Positions 24,261 to 32,994 of a stretch of DNA of 64,000 nt are shown here, piece after piece. The position numbers and the translations under genes are program-made. Each line of letters starts with the position of its first letter. The stretch's first letter is position 1. The stretch spans positions 1 to 64,000 of the forward strand of contig NZ_NTMR01000028.1 of assembly GCF_002307495.1 (NCBI RefSeq). The letters run 5' to 3'. The notes under the pieces were generated by a model. That model ran no database searches. It had not been told where the DNA came from and saw only the letters and a program-made list of their open reading frames with translations. The stretch comes from Pseudomonas abyssi. GTDB lineage: Bacteria; Pseudomonadota; Gammaproteobacteria; Pseudomonadales; Pseudomonadaceae.

Positions 24261-25451
24261 ATGTCGACCAGACTCTATGAGAAAGAGGTCGCGATCACCG
24301 GGATCGGCCAATCGGAGGTGGGGCGCCCTTCCCAACTGTCGGGAATGCGCCTGACAGTGGATGCTTGCCTGCAGGCCATAGCTGATGCAGGCCTTGAGCG
24401 GGGCGATATCGACGGTATCGCCTGCTGGCCGGGTGACAACAACAATGGCGACAGCTTCTCACCCGTCGGCCCCATCGCCCTAAAGAACGCGTTAGGCTTG
24501 GAAGTAAACTGGTTTGGTGGCGGCTACGAAGGGCCCGGACCACTTGCCGGCGTCATCAACGGGGCGATGGCCATTACGAGCGGCCTTTGCAAACACGTGT
24601 TGGTATTTCGAACCATCACCGAGTCATCCTCGCGCCTCATAAATAAACAGGCTTCGGCGCTCACCAACAAGACTGCTGGACGCGACAGCAGCTTTGCCTG
24701 GCAGTGGTATACCCCCTTCAACGTCCTATCTGCAGTGAACTTGATGGCGATATATGCCCAGCGCCATTTCCATGAGTACGGAACTAAGCCGGAGCAGCTT
24801 GCACAGATAGCATTGACCTGTCGCAAGCATGCGCAGCTGAATCCAAAAGCGGTTTATCGCTCGCCCATGAGCATGGACGACTACATGCAATCAAGGATGA
24901 TTTCATCGCCCTTACGCATGTTTGACTGCGACGTACACTGTGACGCTTCCACTGCAATTATTCTGTCTCACAAGGACGCTGCCCGGGATACAAAAAACCC
25001 TCCCATTCGAATCGAGGCAATAGGTGCCGCGCTGAACCAGCCTTGGTCATGGGACCAAATATCACTCACTGAGGGCGCAGCATTCGATGTGAGTAAAATG
25101 ATGTGGAGCCGCACAGACCTAAAACCCAAGGACGTGAAGTCTGCACAGCTTTATGACGGCTTCTCCATTTTGACCATGATCTGGCTTGAAGCTCTTGGAC
25201 TATGCCCACGAGGAGAAAGTGGTAACTTCATCGAGGGGGGGCAACGGATTTCGCTGACCGGCCAGCTGCCGCTCAATACTAACGGCGGCCAACTCTCAGG
25301 AGGGCGTACCCACGGGCTCGGCTACTTGCATGAGGCCTGTCTGCAATTATGGGGAAAGGCGGGAGAGCGACAGATTGCAGACCATCAGGTCGCAGTCACT
25401 GCCGCCGGCGGTGGCCCGCTCGGTGGCAGCCTACTGCTGGTAAAAGAGTGA
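24261..25451 (+). CDS. Thiolase-fold lipid-transfer-like protein, probable retro-aldolase (Ltp2-type)
   Basis: 396 residues of the SCP-x/Ltp thiolase subgroup: AITGIGQSEVGRPS at the N-terminus, AACLQ-like helix, and AAGGGPLGGSLLL at the C-terminus. The segment that carries the nucleophilic Cys in true thiolases reads GGGYEGPGP, with no cysteine, so Claisen cleavage is not expected. Tyr298 (QLYDGFSI) and Tyr355 (HGLGYLHEA) match in context the two tyrosines used by the Ltp2 retro-aldolase. With the DUF35 protein two bases upstream it probably cleaves a 3-hydroxy-acyl-CoA side chain or ring-opened product by a retro-aldol reaction. It may be the counterpart of ditF. Confidence 0.85.
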   Translation: MSTRLYEKEVAITGIGQSEVGRPSQLSGMRLTVDACLQAIADAGLERGDIDGIACWPGDNNNGDSFSPVGPIALKNALGLEVNWFGGGYEGPGPLAGVINGAMAITSGLCKHVLVFRTITESSSRLINKQASALTNKTAGRDSSFAWQWYTPFNVLSAVNLMAIYAQRHFHEYGTKPEQLAQIALTCRKHAQLNPKAVYRSPMSMDDYMQSRMISSPLRMFDCDVHCDASTAIILSHKDAARDTKNPPIRIEAIGAALNQPWSWDQISLTEGAAFDVSKMMWSRTDLKPKDVKSAQLYDGFSILTMIWLEALGLCPRGESGNFIEGGQRISLTGQLPLNTNGGQLSGGRTHGLGYLHEACLQLWGKAGERQIADHQVAVTAAGGGPLGGSLLLVKE

Positions 25452-25462
25452 CTCATGAAAGC

Positions 25463-26236
25463 CTAGAAAAGGACAGACTCCAGTTCACTACACAGGCCTC
25501 CCAACATGCTGCCAAGTTCGGCAATACCGGCCTCATCACGCTGCCCACGGAACATCACCGCCGAAACAGTAAACTCGATACTATTACTCGGCGAAAATAC
25601 TGGAGCTGCGACTGCAAGGATACCTATAGAGAAATAGCCATCATCCAGCGCCCAGCCGCGTTGCGAGGCATCGCTGACCTGCTTTTTGTAATCGTCGTAA
25701 GACAACGGAGCTCCCCAGCGAATTTTCTCGAAAATTTCCCGCGAGCTCTCGGACTCCAGATCTAGCTGCGAGGCGAAAAGTCTTCCGCTCGCCCCCATCA
25801 TTATGGGCAGGCGCTGCCCCTCACTCATATCGATTCGCACGTCCGTCGGGCAGGCCGCGGAGCTGACAATAACGATGCGATCATTACCGATACGTCGCCA
25901 GAGCGTTACCGTTACGCGGACCTTGGCAGCAAAGCTTTCAAGCAACGGCTTGGCCAACTGAATCTTCTGACCTTGAGTAACAAACTGCTCCACGAGCCTA
26001 GCCAAACCCAGCCCAGCAGAATATCGCTTGGACATAGCATTGAACTCAACCATATCTTCCGCCGCCAACGTGCGCAGAATATTGAAACAGGTGCTTGGGT
26101 TGATATCCAGCTGCCGCGCAATGTCCACCGCGCGCTCAGGCCTACCCGCCTGACTCAAGAGCCGCAATATACGTATGGCATTAACAACGGGTTTAACGGT
26201 TACCGGGGCATTTCCATGAGCGACGTCTGCTGGCAT
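25463..26236 (-). CDS. IclR-family transcriptional regulator
   Basis: 257 residues. N-terminal winged helix around residues 20-85 (ERAVDIARQLDINPSTCFNILRTLAAEDMVEF), then the GAF-like effector domain. It lies in the middle of the core cluster and converges on the aldolase gene (11-bp gap). The dit cluster of Pseudomonas abietaniphila has an IclR-type activator, DitR (from memory), so this is a candidate pathway activator responding to a diterpenoid or intermediate. A dyad TATTCT-N6-AGAATA (26296-26313) lies 60-77 bp upstream and may be its own site. Confidence 0.9.
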   Translation of the reverse strand: MPADVAHGNAPVTVKPVVNAIRILRLLSQAGRPERAVDIARQLDINPSTCFNILRTLAAEDMVEFNAMSKRYSAGLGLARLVEQFVTQGQKIQLAKPLLESFAAKVRVTVTLWRRIGNDRIVIVSSAACPTDVRIDMSEGQRLPIMMGASGRLFASQLDLESESSREIFEKIRWGAPLSYDDYKKQVSDASQRGWALDDGYFSIGILAVAAPVFSPSNSIEFTVSAVMFRGQRDEAGIAELGSMLGGLCSELESVLF

Positions 26237-26295
26237 CTGATCATATTCCCTGAGCTAACTAAATTATGGGCCGCACTCTATGCGGTCCAACAATT

Positions 26296-26313
26296 TATTC
26301 TATATCAAGAATA
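26296..26313. promoter_or_regulatory. Inverted repeat TATTCT-ATATCA-AGAATA
   Basis: Perfect 6-bp arms with 6-nt spacer in the promoter region of the iclR gene. IclR proteins bind short dyads of this general size, so autoregulation is possible. The AGAAT half is similar to that in 15190-15209. Confidence 0.4.
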
Positions 26314-26365
26314 TGTTTTTTGAATACGCCTTTAACTGGAAAACTTTGCCCAGAATCAAGCCAAG

Positions 26366-27961
26366 TCACTTATCCGAAGTGTCCTGCGCACTCTGGGAGA
26401 TATAGCGCCGGGTCGACACCACTCCCGGATCAATATAACCGCTCAGCCCGAGCTCAATCTGCCGATCTGCCTGCGTCACTCGTTCGCGTTGACGAAGATA
26501 GTCCAACCAGGATTCGACAATGAAACGCTCCACATAGCGATCCGGATCAGCCAAGTCGCGATACAGGCGCCAGTTTCTGGCACCGTTACGGCGGCGTGAC
26601 TTACCAACCGCGTAGGCGATACGGAGGAAGTCAGCACGCATCGAAGGGACCGCACGGTAGACAGTCTCTACTGAAACCGGACCATCCGAATGCGCCACCG
26701 CGGTTGCGACCATCACCTTGTCCGCCTGCGCAATGACTCGATAGTCCGCTTCACTGCCCAACACGAAGACACCCCGTCGGGTTACCCACAGCCCTGCTAG
26801 CATCGCGACGGAGGAAACCAGTAGGCTCATCTGCAGGCCGGCAACCTCCGCGACAACACCCCACAAGAAGCCGCCAAGTGCCATCGCCCCCATATACATC
26901 AACAGGTAAACGGAGGCCACCCGCGCGCGCACCCAATCGGCAGCACAAGTCTGGACGATCGTTGAGGCTGTAGCATTCACTGCCATCCAGGCCATACCTG
27001 CCGCCACCAAAACTGGCCATACCGCCCAAACCGATTCCAGCAGTGCTGCTCCAGCCGTAGCTAACGCAAAAAACGCCACCCCGCCAGCTATCAGTTTACG
27101 CAGCGTAAAGTCACGATAAAGCCGCGGCAAATTGAGCGCAGCCAAAACAGCGCCCAAACCCAACGCGCCCATCAACAAGCCGTATCCATCGGCCGCCATT
27201 GAGAGGCGCTCCTTCGCTATTAACGGCAAGAGAGCCCAAAGCGAACTAGCACAACTGGTGAATACGAATACCTGGGTGAGCGAGCTGGTCAACTCTCGCG
27301 AGTGGCGTATATATCGCAGGCCACTGCGCATTCCGCCGAACAAGGTCTCCGGAGGCAAGGTGACAACCGGTTGCTGCTCCTGCCAGCGCAGCAAAAAGAG
27401 CGTAACACCGAAGAAACACAAGGCAATAACGAAAAACACAGCCGACTGCCCAACCGCCGCAATCAACAGCCCTGCAATCGCAGGCCCTACCGCCCTGGCC
27501 ACATTGGTTGACACCGCATTCAAGGCGACCGCAGAGGGAACCACATCGCGGGGAATCAGGGTTAAAGTTGCAGCCATCCAAGCCGGCATATTAAGGGCGC
27601 TGCCAATGCCGAGCAGAAAGGTCAAACCAAGTAGCGCCCAAGGCGTCAAATACCCTGACACCATAAGAGCAAATAGACTGAAAGCCGCAAATAGCATCAA
27701 TGACTGAGTAAAAAGGAGCCATCGACGCCGATCAACAAGATCTGCAATCACCCCTCCTGGCAAGCCGCACAAAAAAACCGGTAAGGTAATTGCGGTCTGC
27801 ACTAGAGAGACCATCCAGGCGCTATCCGATAAGCCCGCCATGATCCAGGCAGCCCCCACCGTCTGCATCCAGATTGCGAGATTGGTTACCGCCCCTGCAG
27901 TCCAGAAGGGCCGAAACCTTGCTAGCGTCAGCGGATACCAGGGAGACTTCCGATTGATCAA
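26366..27961 (-). CDS. MFS transporter (MFS_3/EntS-like) with C-terminal soluble domain
   Basis: 531 residues. About 12 membrane segments cover residues 1-410 (SDSAWMVSLVQTAITLPVFLCGLPGGVIADLVDRRRWLL is the first conserved loop region). A soluble tail of about 110 residues (NWRLYRDLADPDRYVERFIVESW and after) resembles the antibiotic-biosynthesis-monooxygenase-like domain often fused to this MFS class. It could export or import the substrate or an intermediate. It is last in the operon that begins with the ferredoxin at 30928 and would correspond to ditE by position and type. Direction of transport is not shown by sequence. Confidence 0.85.
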   Translation of the reverse strand: MINRKSPWYPLTLARFRPFWTAGAVTNLAIWMQTVGAAWIMAGLSDSAWMVSLVQTAITLPVFLCGLPGGVIADLVDRRRWLLFTQSLMLFAAFSLFALMVSGYLTPWALLGLTFLLGIGSALNMPAWMAATLTLIPRDVVPSAVALNAVSTNVARAVGPAIAGLLIAAVGQSAVFFVIALCFFGVTLFLLRWQEQQPVVTLPPETLFGGMRSGLRYIRHSRELTSSLTQVFVFTSCASSLWALLPLIAKERLSMAADGYGLLMGALGLGAVLAALNLPRLYRDFTLRKLIAGGVAFFALATAGAALLESVWAVWPVLVAAGMAWMAVNATASTIVQTCAADWVRARVASVYLLMYMGAMALGGFLWGVVAEVAGLQMSLLVSSVAMLAGLWVTRRGVFVLGSEADYRVIAQADKVMVATAVAHSDGPVSVETVYRAVPSMRADFLRIAYAVGKSRRRNGARNWRLYRDLADPDRYVERFIVESWLDYLRQRERVTQADRQIELGLSGYIDPGVVSTRRYISQSAQDTSDK

Positions 27962-28009
27962 ACCACCCCCTCAGGACGCAGCACGACATTTACAAACACG
28001 CGATTTTTT

Positions 28010-28900
28010 TCACCCACGATCTGAGGGGAACCCCAAGCGACCCCGACGCCTGGACGCCGCTAATTGCCTGCGTGGACCGACCTGGTTTATTAGCGTGCCT
28101 ATACCCTGAATCGTTGCCTCGATTCGGTCTCCCGGTTGAAGAAAAATACCCGACTCCAGACCTACCCCATGGGTAGAGCCGGTAAAAACAACATCTCCCG
28201 CACGCAGCTTCACACGGGCATCCAGGTAGTTCAGAATCTCGGCCAGGGAAAAGATCATCTCTCTTGTGTTGTCCTGCTGCCGGACTTCACCATTTACTGA
28301 GAGCTGCATGTCCAGTTCCGGCTGCCTATCCCCACCAGCCTCGGCTCTCAAGGTTAACCAGGGTCCGAGAGGTGTTGTCTGATCCAGCGCTTTTTGAGTA
28401 AAAAGATCTAGTCTCCCCAGCGCCCTGCCAGCGTCTCGCGCACTCACATCATTGCCAATGGTGTAACCCAATAGACATGACACCGCGTTTGCTTCATCCT
28501 CAAGCGGTCTACCCACTACCGCGACCAGTTCTATTTCGTAGTCAAGCTCTTGTGTCACCGCGGGATAAAGAATTTCACCCAGATGCGGGACCAGTGCGGA
28601 CTCGGGTTTGATATAAGACAGCGGATGATTTGGCTCAGAGCTACCAAGTCGCTCAAGATGCGTCCGGTAATTCAGGCCTACGCCAAAAACGCGAGCTCCT
28701 GATTCAGCAGGCGCCAAAAGCGTATAGCGTCCTGGTTGAACAGGCATCTCATCCACCGCGGGCGCTCTGGCTTGGCACCGCGTCAGCTTCTCAGCCCACT
28801 CGGTAAAACATCCAAGTATCCACCAAGCCTGTCCTGTCTCAAGGTCGAGTGAGGCCCAGCCGGTACGCCCGTACAGGTCTTGAATACGAGCGAGATGCAA
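28010..28900 (-). CDS. FAH family hydrolase/isomerase, copy 3
   Basis: 296 residues. FAH marks: VFGVGLNYRTHLERLG, the metal-binding LDYEIELVAVVGRPL, CLLGYTIGNDVSARDAG and GDVVFTGSTHGVGLE. The apparent start is TTG at 28900, with AAAGG 9 nt upstream and the extradiol dioxygenase stop 5 bp before; no ATG is near. Following an extradiol dioxygenase gene directly, this copy is the best candidate for the enzyme acting on the ring-cleavage product (hydrolysis, isomerisation or decarboxylation). The basic C-terminal tail (about 20 residues, rich in Arg) is unusual for the family. Confidence 0.86.
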   Translation of the reverse strand: MHLARIQDLYGRTGWASLDLETGQAWWILGCFTEWAEKLTRCQARAPAVDEMPVQPGRYTLLAPAESGARVFGVGLNYRTHLERLGSSEPNHPLSYIKPESALVPHLGEILYPAVTQELDYEIELVAVVGRPLEDEANAVSCLLGYTIGNDVSARDAGRALGRLDLFTQKALDQTTPLGPWLTLRAEAGGDRQPELDMQLSVNGEVRQQDNTREMIFSLAEILNYLDARVKLRAGDVVFTGSTHGVGLESGIFLQPGDRIEATIQGIGTLINQVGPRRQLAASRRRGRLGFPSDRG

Positions 28901-28905
28901 GCGGC

Positions 28906-29847
28906 TTAGCCTTTCTTCTTGCTAAAAGCCGGATCACGAACCTCTTCAGGTGTTTTGACACTTGGCCCAAGTATCGGGCCTACAATTTCATGCCCCCAAA
29001 CACTCATCACCTCAGGATTTAGCTCAAAGCCATCATCGTGCCACGGCTCAATCTCGCCTATGCACTCAAAAGCAAAACCAGAGGGCGTGAAGTGGTAGAA
29101 AGATACATGGGGATCTTGCGCATGTTGCCCCAGCGTCATCATCATTGGCAGCTCACGCTTTTTGACGAGATCGTAGGTTTCACCTACATCCCTGATACTG
29201 CTTACGAATAAACCAATGTGCTGTATTCCCATACGGCCCGGCGCGTGACCATACGCAATGTCATGGCTGGTGTAAGTGTTCAGTTTGGAGCGGAAAAAGC
29301 CCGTGCGCCCCTTACCTGCGCCAGATCCGTACCAATGAAAGCCCATGATATTGATAAGAAAGTGCTCCAACTCATCAGAGTACTCAGGGGCCATTAACAC
29401 GACATGACCCAACCCCCGATGGTTGGCGAGGAATCCACCATGTCGCCGACCAGGCACAAAGGAGTCCGGCGTCCACTTTTGTCCATAGAATAATTCGTGC
29501 TGAAACCCGACTGGATCAAAAAATCGAATTAACTCTTTGACGCCGCGCATTTCACACAGCGCCTGATCGCCAACTTCAAAATCGACCCCTTCCTCACGGA
29601 AACGCGCCAAGGCTTGCTTGTACTCCATACGACCTTTCGCTTCCCAGCCGATATAGGCCAGACGGTCCACATCACCTGGGTGAAAGGCAAAGCGATGACG
29701 CCGGTCATCTATACGGAAATAAACCGAATCGGGATCGCCATCAGGATTTTTGCTCATCCCGAACCCCATCACTGACGGACCATAGTCACGCCATGCATCC
29801 AAGTCCGTAGCTTCAAAGCCCAGATAGCCAATGCCAATAATATCCAT
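28906..29847 (-). CDS. Type I extradiol (catechol meta-cleavage) dioxygenase
   Basis: 313 residues, two-domain VOC-fold enzyme of the BphC/HsaC group. The iron ligands are His148 (GLGHVVL), His210 (GIQHIGL) and Glu261 (FAFECIG), the 2-His-1-Glu triad at nearly the positions of BphC. The N-terminal domain is the inactive structural half. The enzyme opens a catechol ring next to the hydroxyls. In the dit pathway, DitC cleaves the dihydroxylated C ring of 7-oxodehydroabietate; in steroid pathways HsaC does a similar job. With a two-subunit Rieske dioxygenase nearby I favour the DitC-like role. It is third in its operon. Confidence 0.92.
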   Translation of the reverse strand: MDIIGIGYLGFEATDLDAWRDYGPSVMGFGMSKNPDGDPDSVYFRIDDRRHRFAFHPGDVDRLAYIGWEAKGRMEYKQALARFREEGVDFEVGDQALCEMRGVKELIRFFDPVGFQHELFYGQKWTPDSFVPGRRHGGFLANHRGLGHVVLMAPEYSDELEHFLINIMGFHWYGSGAGKGRTGFFRSKLNTYTSHDIAYGHAPGRMGIQHIGLFVSSIRDVGETYDLVKKRELPMMMTLGQHAQDPHVSFYHFTPSGFAFECIGEIEPWHDDGFELNPEVMSVWGHEIVGPILGPSVKTPEEVRDPAFSKKKG

Positions 29848-29912
29848 GCTCTTTACCTCATGTTTTGTGTCGGCAGCGATCGTAATGGTTATCGCATAGC
29901 GCGATTGACTGA

Positions 29913-30671
29913 TCAGATTGCCAGCAAACCACCGTCAATAACGATATCTGACCCGGTGATGAAGGATGCTTCTTCCGAGGCAATAAACAGAGCCATTGCG
30001 ACAACCTCTTCCGGCTCACCAGGGCGATCCATCAGCACACCATCAAGCAGTGCGGCTCTGGCCTGAGGGTTTTCCATGAAAGCCGCCGTTCCCGGGGTGG
30101 CAATAAATCCAGGGCTGAGACAGACGGCTCGAATCCCCAAGGGCGCACCTTCCACAGCGATCTGACGAGTGAAAGACACCACTGCACCCTTAGCCGCAGA
30201 ATGGGCGGAGATACCCGCCACTTTAGATCCTCCCCAGGCCGCGGTTGAAGACACGTTGATAATCACGCCTTTCTGCTTGGCCAAGTGGTTCCATGCATAC
30301 TTGGTTGCATAGAAAATAAGGTCGACCTCGTTGCGGATGGTGAAATGCCAGTCTTCTATACTCATGTCCTGCACTGGAGCGAAACGCGCTGCCGAAGCGT
30401 TGTTGTATAGGACGTCGATCTTGCCGTGAGCGGCAACCGCACTTTCCACCCAACCGCGCACTTGCTCGTGGTCGCCCAGATCGATTGGCGCACTGCCATG
30501 CAGTGAATAACCCTCCGCTTCCATCAATTGAGCGGTCTTGGCGTGCTCCTCACTGTTTGTGTCACAACCGACGACGATAGCGCCTTCACGTGCAAACCTC
30601 AGCGCAGCTACCCGGCCCTGCCCGCCGCCAGTACCGCTGATCAATACGACCTTACCTTCAAAGCGTTTCAT
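29913..30671 (-). CDS. SDR-family dehydrogenase with His in place of catalytic Tyr
   Basis: 252 residues from the ATG at 30671 (GGAG 9 nt upstream). Cofactor loop ISGTGGGQGR, YNNASAA, Ser141 in NVSS. The expected YxxxK reads HSAAK: His157 stands where Tyr is normally found, with Lys161 kept. It lies between the ferredoxin and extradiol dioxygenase genes, the place expected for the cis-dihydrodiol dehydrogenase (DitB-like) that turns the dioxygenase product into a catechol. Loss of Tyr is odd for an active SDR, though rearomatisation may need less acid-base help. Confidence 0.87.
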   Translation of the reverse strand: MKRFEGKVVLISGTGGGQGRVAALRFAREGAIVVGCDTNSEEHAKTAQLMEAEGYSLHGSAPIDLGDHEQVRGWVESAVAAHGKIDVLYNNASAARFAPVQDMSIEDWHFTIRNEVDLIFYATKYAWNHLAKQKGVIINVSSTAAWGGSKVAGISAHSAAKGAVVSFTRQIAVEGAPLGIRAVCLSPGFIATPGTAAFMENPQARAALLDGVLMDRPGEPEEVVAMALFIASEEASFITGSDIVIDGGLLAI

Positions 30672-30706
30672 AATGCTTGACTCCATGGTATTCAGGTGAG
30701 CGGTTG

Positions 30707-30928
30707 TTAGCTCTGGATTTCTTCCAACCAGATTGCCTCGGCAGGACAAGCTTCTGCGCCTTCTCGGGCCGCCTCTTCCAACTCCGGCGGGACTTTGTCG
30801 TCGTCGAAGTAAACCAACCCATCACCGTCCAATTTGTATACTTCCGGGCAAATGGAAGCACACAAACCATAGCCACAGCAGCGGCCACGATCCGCTACAG
30901 CGCGAAAAATAACCTTATCTGAACTCAT
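30707..30928 (-). CDS. [3Fe-4S]-type ferredoxin
   Basis: 73 residues from the ATG at 30928 (AGGA upstream); a longer frame to 30961 lacks a ribosome site and overlaps the promoter box. Cluster motif: Cys17, Tyr20, Cys23, Cys27-Pro, and Cys61-Pro. Tyr20 occupies the place of the second Cys of a [4Fe-4S] motif, typical of ferredoxins that serve P450s. The diterpenoid dioxygenase also uses an unusual ferredoxin of this kind (DitA3, from memory) instead of a Rieske or plant-type one. It may serve the dioxygenase, the P450s or both. First gene of the operon SDR, extradiol dioxygenase, FAH, MFS. Confidence 0.88.
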   Translation of the reverse strand: MSSDKVIFRAVADRGRCCGYGLCASICPEVYKLDGDGLVYFDDDKVPPELEEAAREGAEACPAEAIWLEEIQS

Positions 30929-30967
30929 ATTTTTTCCTCTTGTCAGGCTCAGCGAAGACAAATAATG

Positions 30968-30990
30968 AACAAATTTTTCTCTTTTGTAAA
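30968..30990 (-). promoter_or_regulatory. Shared 23-bp box, copy 5 (before the ferredoxin operon)
   Basis: Plus-strand reading AACA, AA, TTTTT, CTCTTT, TGTAAA. In the gene direction: TTTACA, 17 nt, CATTAT, with the -10 about 35 nt from the start codon. It shares AACAAATTTTT exactly with copy 3 of the dioxygenase operon, whose product needs this ferredoxin. Confidence 0.55.
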
Positions 30991-31174
30991 TTTTTGAGTT
31001 TTACCATTAGTAAAAAAGCCTAAAATATCGCTTAACCTTCGCAAAATAACTAAAATTAATCCTTTATTTTCAGACAGATACAGCCAAACCCGTTGAATAG
31101 CCGAACCATGAAATTAATGTGCAACTTTTACCGCGCACTCTCTACCCAGACCAAACAACTGGTTTTTTCGGCCT

Positions 31175-32824
31175 TCAGGTTCTGAAGTGCCTCACTGATA
31201 GAGCAAGTTCTTCTGCGATCACACGCAGCGAAGCAACAGAAGCGGAGACCTGGTGCGAAATCTGGTCCCCCTCCTCAGCCATCTTCGCGATACGCTCAAT
31301 ACCCAGGGAAATGTCCTTGCTACCCTCATTCTGGACCTGCACCGCAGCGGCAATCTCACTGACGCCGGTGCTCGAGGCACCCACCAGTCGCGTGGCTTCC
31401 AGCAGCACCTTTTCCAGCTCTTCTAGTAACTCCTGACTGCTATCAAGGGCAGAAGCACCCTCGCCCAGAACCACACTAACGCTGGCAGACTGCCCTTCCA
31501 GTGCCCCCGTCAGCTCATTAATCGAGTTGGCCGCGACCGCAGAGCGCTGGGCTAGATTCCTTACTTCATCGGCCACCACGCTGAATCCACGACCGCTCTC
31601 CCCTGCACGCGCCGCCTCTATCGCCGCATTGAGCGCCAGCAAATTCGTTTGTGCCGAAAGCTCCTTGACCCGGTTGATACTGTCAGTAATGGCGGTGGTG
31701 CTGGCGACAAAGTCCCCTACCGAGGCCGTAATCGCATGGAATGCTTGCCTGACTCGCAGAATCTCATCAAGCAACCGATTGAGTGCGGACCGCCCCTCTT
31801 CCGCACCTTTCAAACTATCCGCTGCTGAATTGCGCAAACCTTCCGCGTGGGAGGAAATAGATTCGATGCCCTGGCTCATCTGCTCGACGGTGGAGGATGC
31901 TTGAACGGCGGCACTGGCCTGTTCATTCGCACCAACGGCGACATGGTTGGAAGTAACCACCAACTCCTCTGCCGAGGCTCCCACAGAGTCGGCAACACGC
32001 TTAACCTGCTCTACAGCCGTCTGCAAACTGGTAATCAGCGCATTGAAAGCCACCGCTGTCTGTGCGATTTCATCACGTCCTATCACTTCCACTCTATGAG
32101 TCAGATCGCCATCCTTGAGCTTCACCGCCGCTCGCTCTATGGCTTTGATCGAGCGCAGCAGCTGATAGCGCATCAACAACCCAACCAGCAGAGCCAAGAC
32201 AATGGCAATAACAACGGCGATCGCAAGCGCCCTGGTCACCGATGCAGCTGTCATGTTTGCTGTAGCAAAAGCCTGCGCAGACAACTCTTCCTGGAGTACA
32301 AGCATGCGAGAAAGCAGGCCTTGCAGACGGGTATAATCCGCACGCACATAACCCAACAATGAGGGCGCCTGGTAAGGTGACGTCAACGCCGCTTCAGCCA
32401 GATCGTCGACTCCTTGCGCAAAGACCTTGGCCTGCTCTCCCATGGTTTGGTAAAGCGTCTGCTCTTCTTCACTAAAAGCCGCACTGTCAGCCATGCCACG
32501 CTCGATTCCAGTACTCATGTCATGAACACTGGCTCGCATATCCTCTACATAAAACTGCATTTCCTCCTGCGACGCGCTGCCTTCGGTCTGGATCAACTGA
32601 ACCACCGCCGCGTAGGAACCCACCATAGCCGCCTGAGAAGCCGCCGCGATGTCTAGTGCGCGCTGGTACTGGTGGAAGCGAACCTCTTCGACCTCACGCA
32701 GCACTCCCTGCTGACGGGCGACACCGTCGTACGCAATCGCAGAGACAGCAATGAGTAAAACCACAATGAGGGCAGGAGCAAAAAGGAGCTTGGCACCCAT
32801 GGAAAAGCTACTGAGCCATCGCAT
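31175..32824 (-). CDS. Methyl-accepting chemotaxis protein
   Basis: 549 residues from the ATG at 32824 (AAAGGA 9 nt upstream, better placed than the one at 32845). Membrane segment 1 at about 10-32, a helical periplasmic four-helix-bundle sensor (about 35-200), membrane segment 2 at about 200-222, HAMP, then the conserved signalling hairpin ([20 protein letters not shown] and [19 protein letters not shown]). It binds a ligand in the periplasm and signals to CheA. Placement beside the catabolic core suggests taxis to the substrate or a related compound (inference). It has no C-terminal CheR-docking pentapeptide. Confidence 0.93.
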   Translation of the reverse strand: MRWLSSFSMGAKLLFAPALIVVLLIAVSAIAYDGVARQQGVLREVEEVRFHQYQRALDIAAASQAAMVGSYAAVVQLIQTEGSASQEEMQFYVEDMRASVHDMSTGIERGMADSAAFSEEEQTLYQTMGEQAKVFAQGVDDLAEAALTSPYQAPSLLGYVRADYTRLQGLLSRMLVLQEELSAQAFATANMTAASVTRALAIAVVIAIVLALLVGLLMRYQLLRSIKAIERAAVKLKDGDLTHRVEVIGRDEIAQTAVAFNALITSLQTAVEQVKRVADSVGASAEELVVTSNHVAVGANEQASAAVQASSTVEQMSQGIESISSHAEGLRNSAADSLKGAEEGRSALNRLLDEILRVRQAFHAITASVGDFVASTTAITDSINRVKELSAQTNLLALNAAIEAARAGESGRGFSVVADEVRNLAQRSAVAANSINELTGALEGQSASVSVVLGEGASALDSSQELLEELEKVLLEATRLVGASSTGVSEIAAAVQVQNEGSKDISLGIERIAKMAEEGDQISHQVSASVASLRVIAEELALSVRHFRT

Positions 32825-32994
32825 ACAACGTTTTCCTTTAGTCACTTATTGTTTTTGTGTTCAAATCTTACAATGATCGGATAGACACAGCAGACTAGAT
32901 CAAATATTCTGACATCAGCAACACATTCTTTATGCAGAACAGAAACTCAGAATTTTCTTAAGCAGCACTCATAAAAACAATGAAAGGCCGTCCC

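Noticed and set aside
24261..25451. Ordinary acetyl-CoA acetyltransferase as identity of the thiolase-fold protein
   Set aside because: The nucleophilic Cys is absent and a DUF35 partner is present, so an aldolase is more likely.
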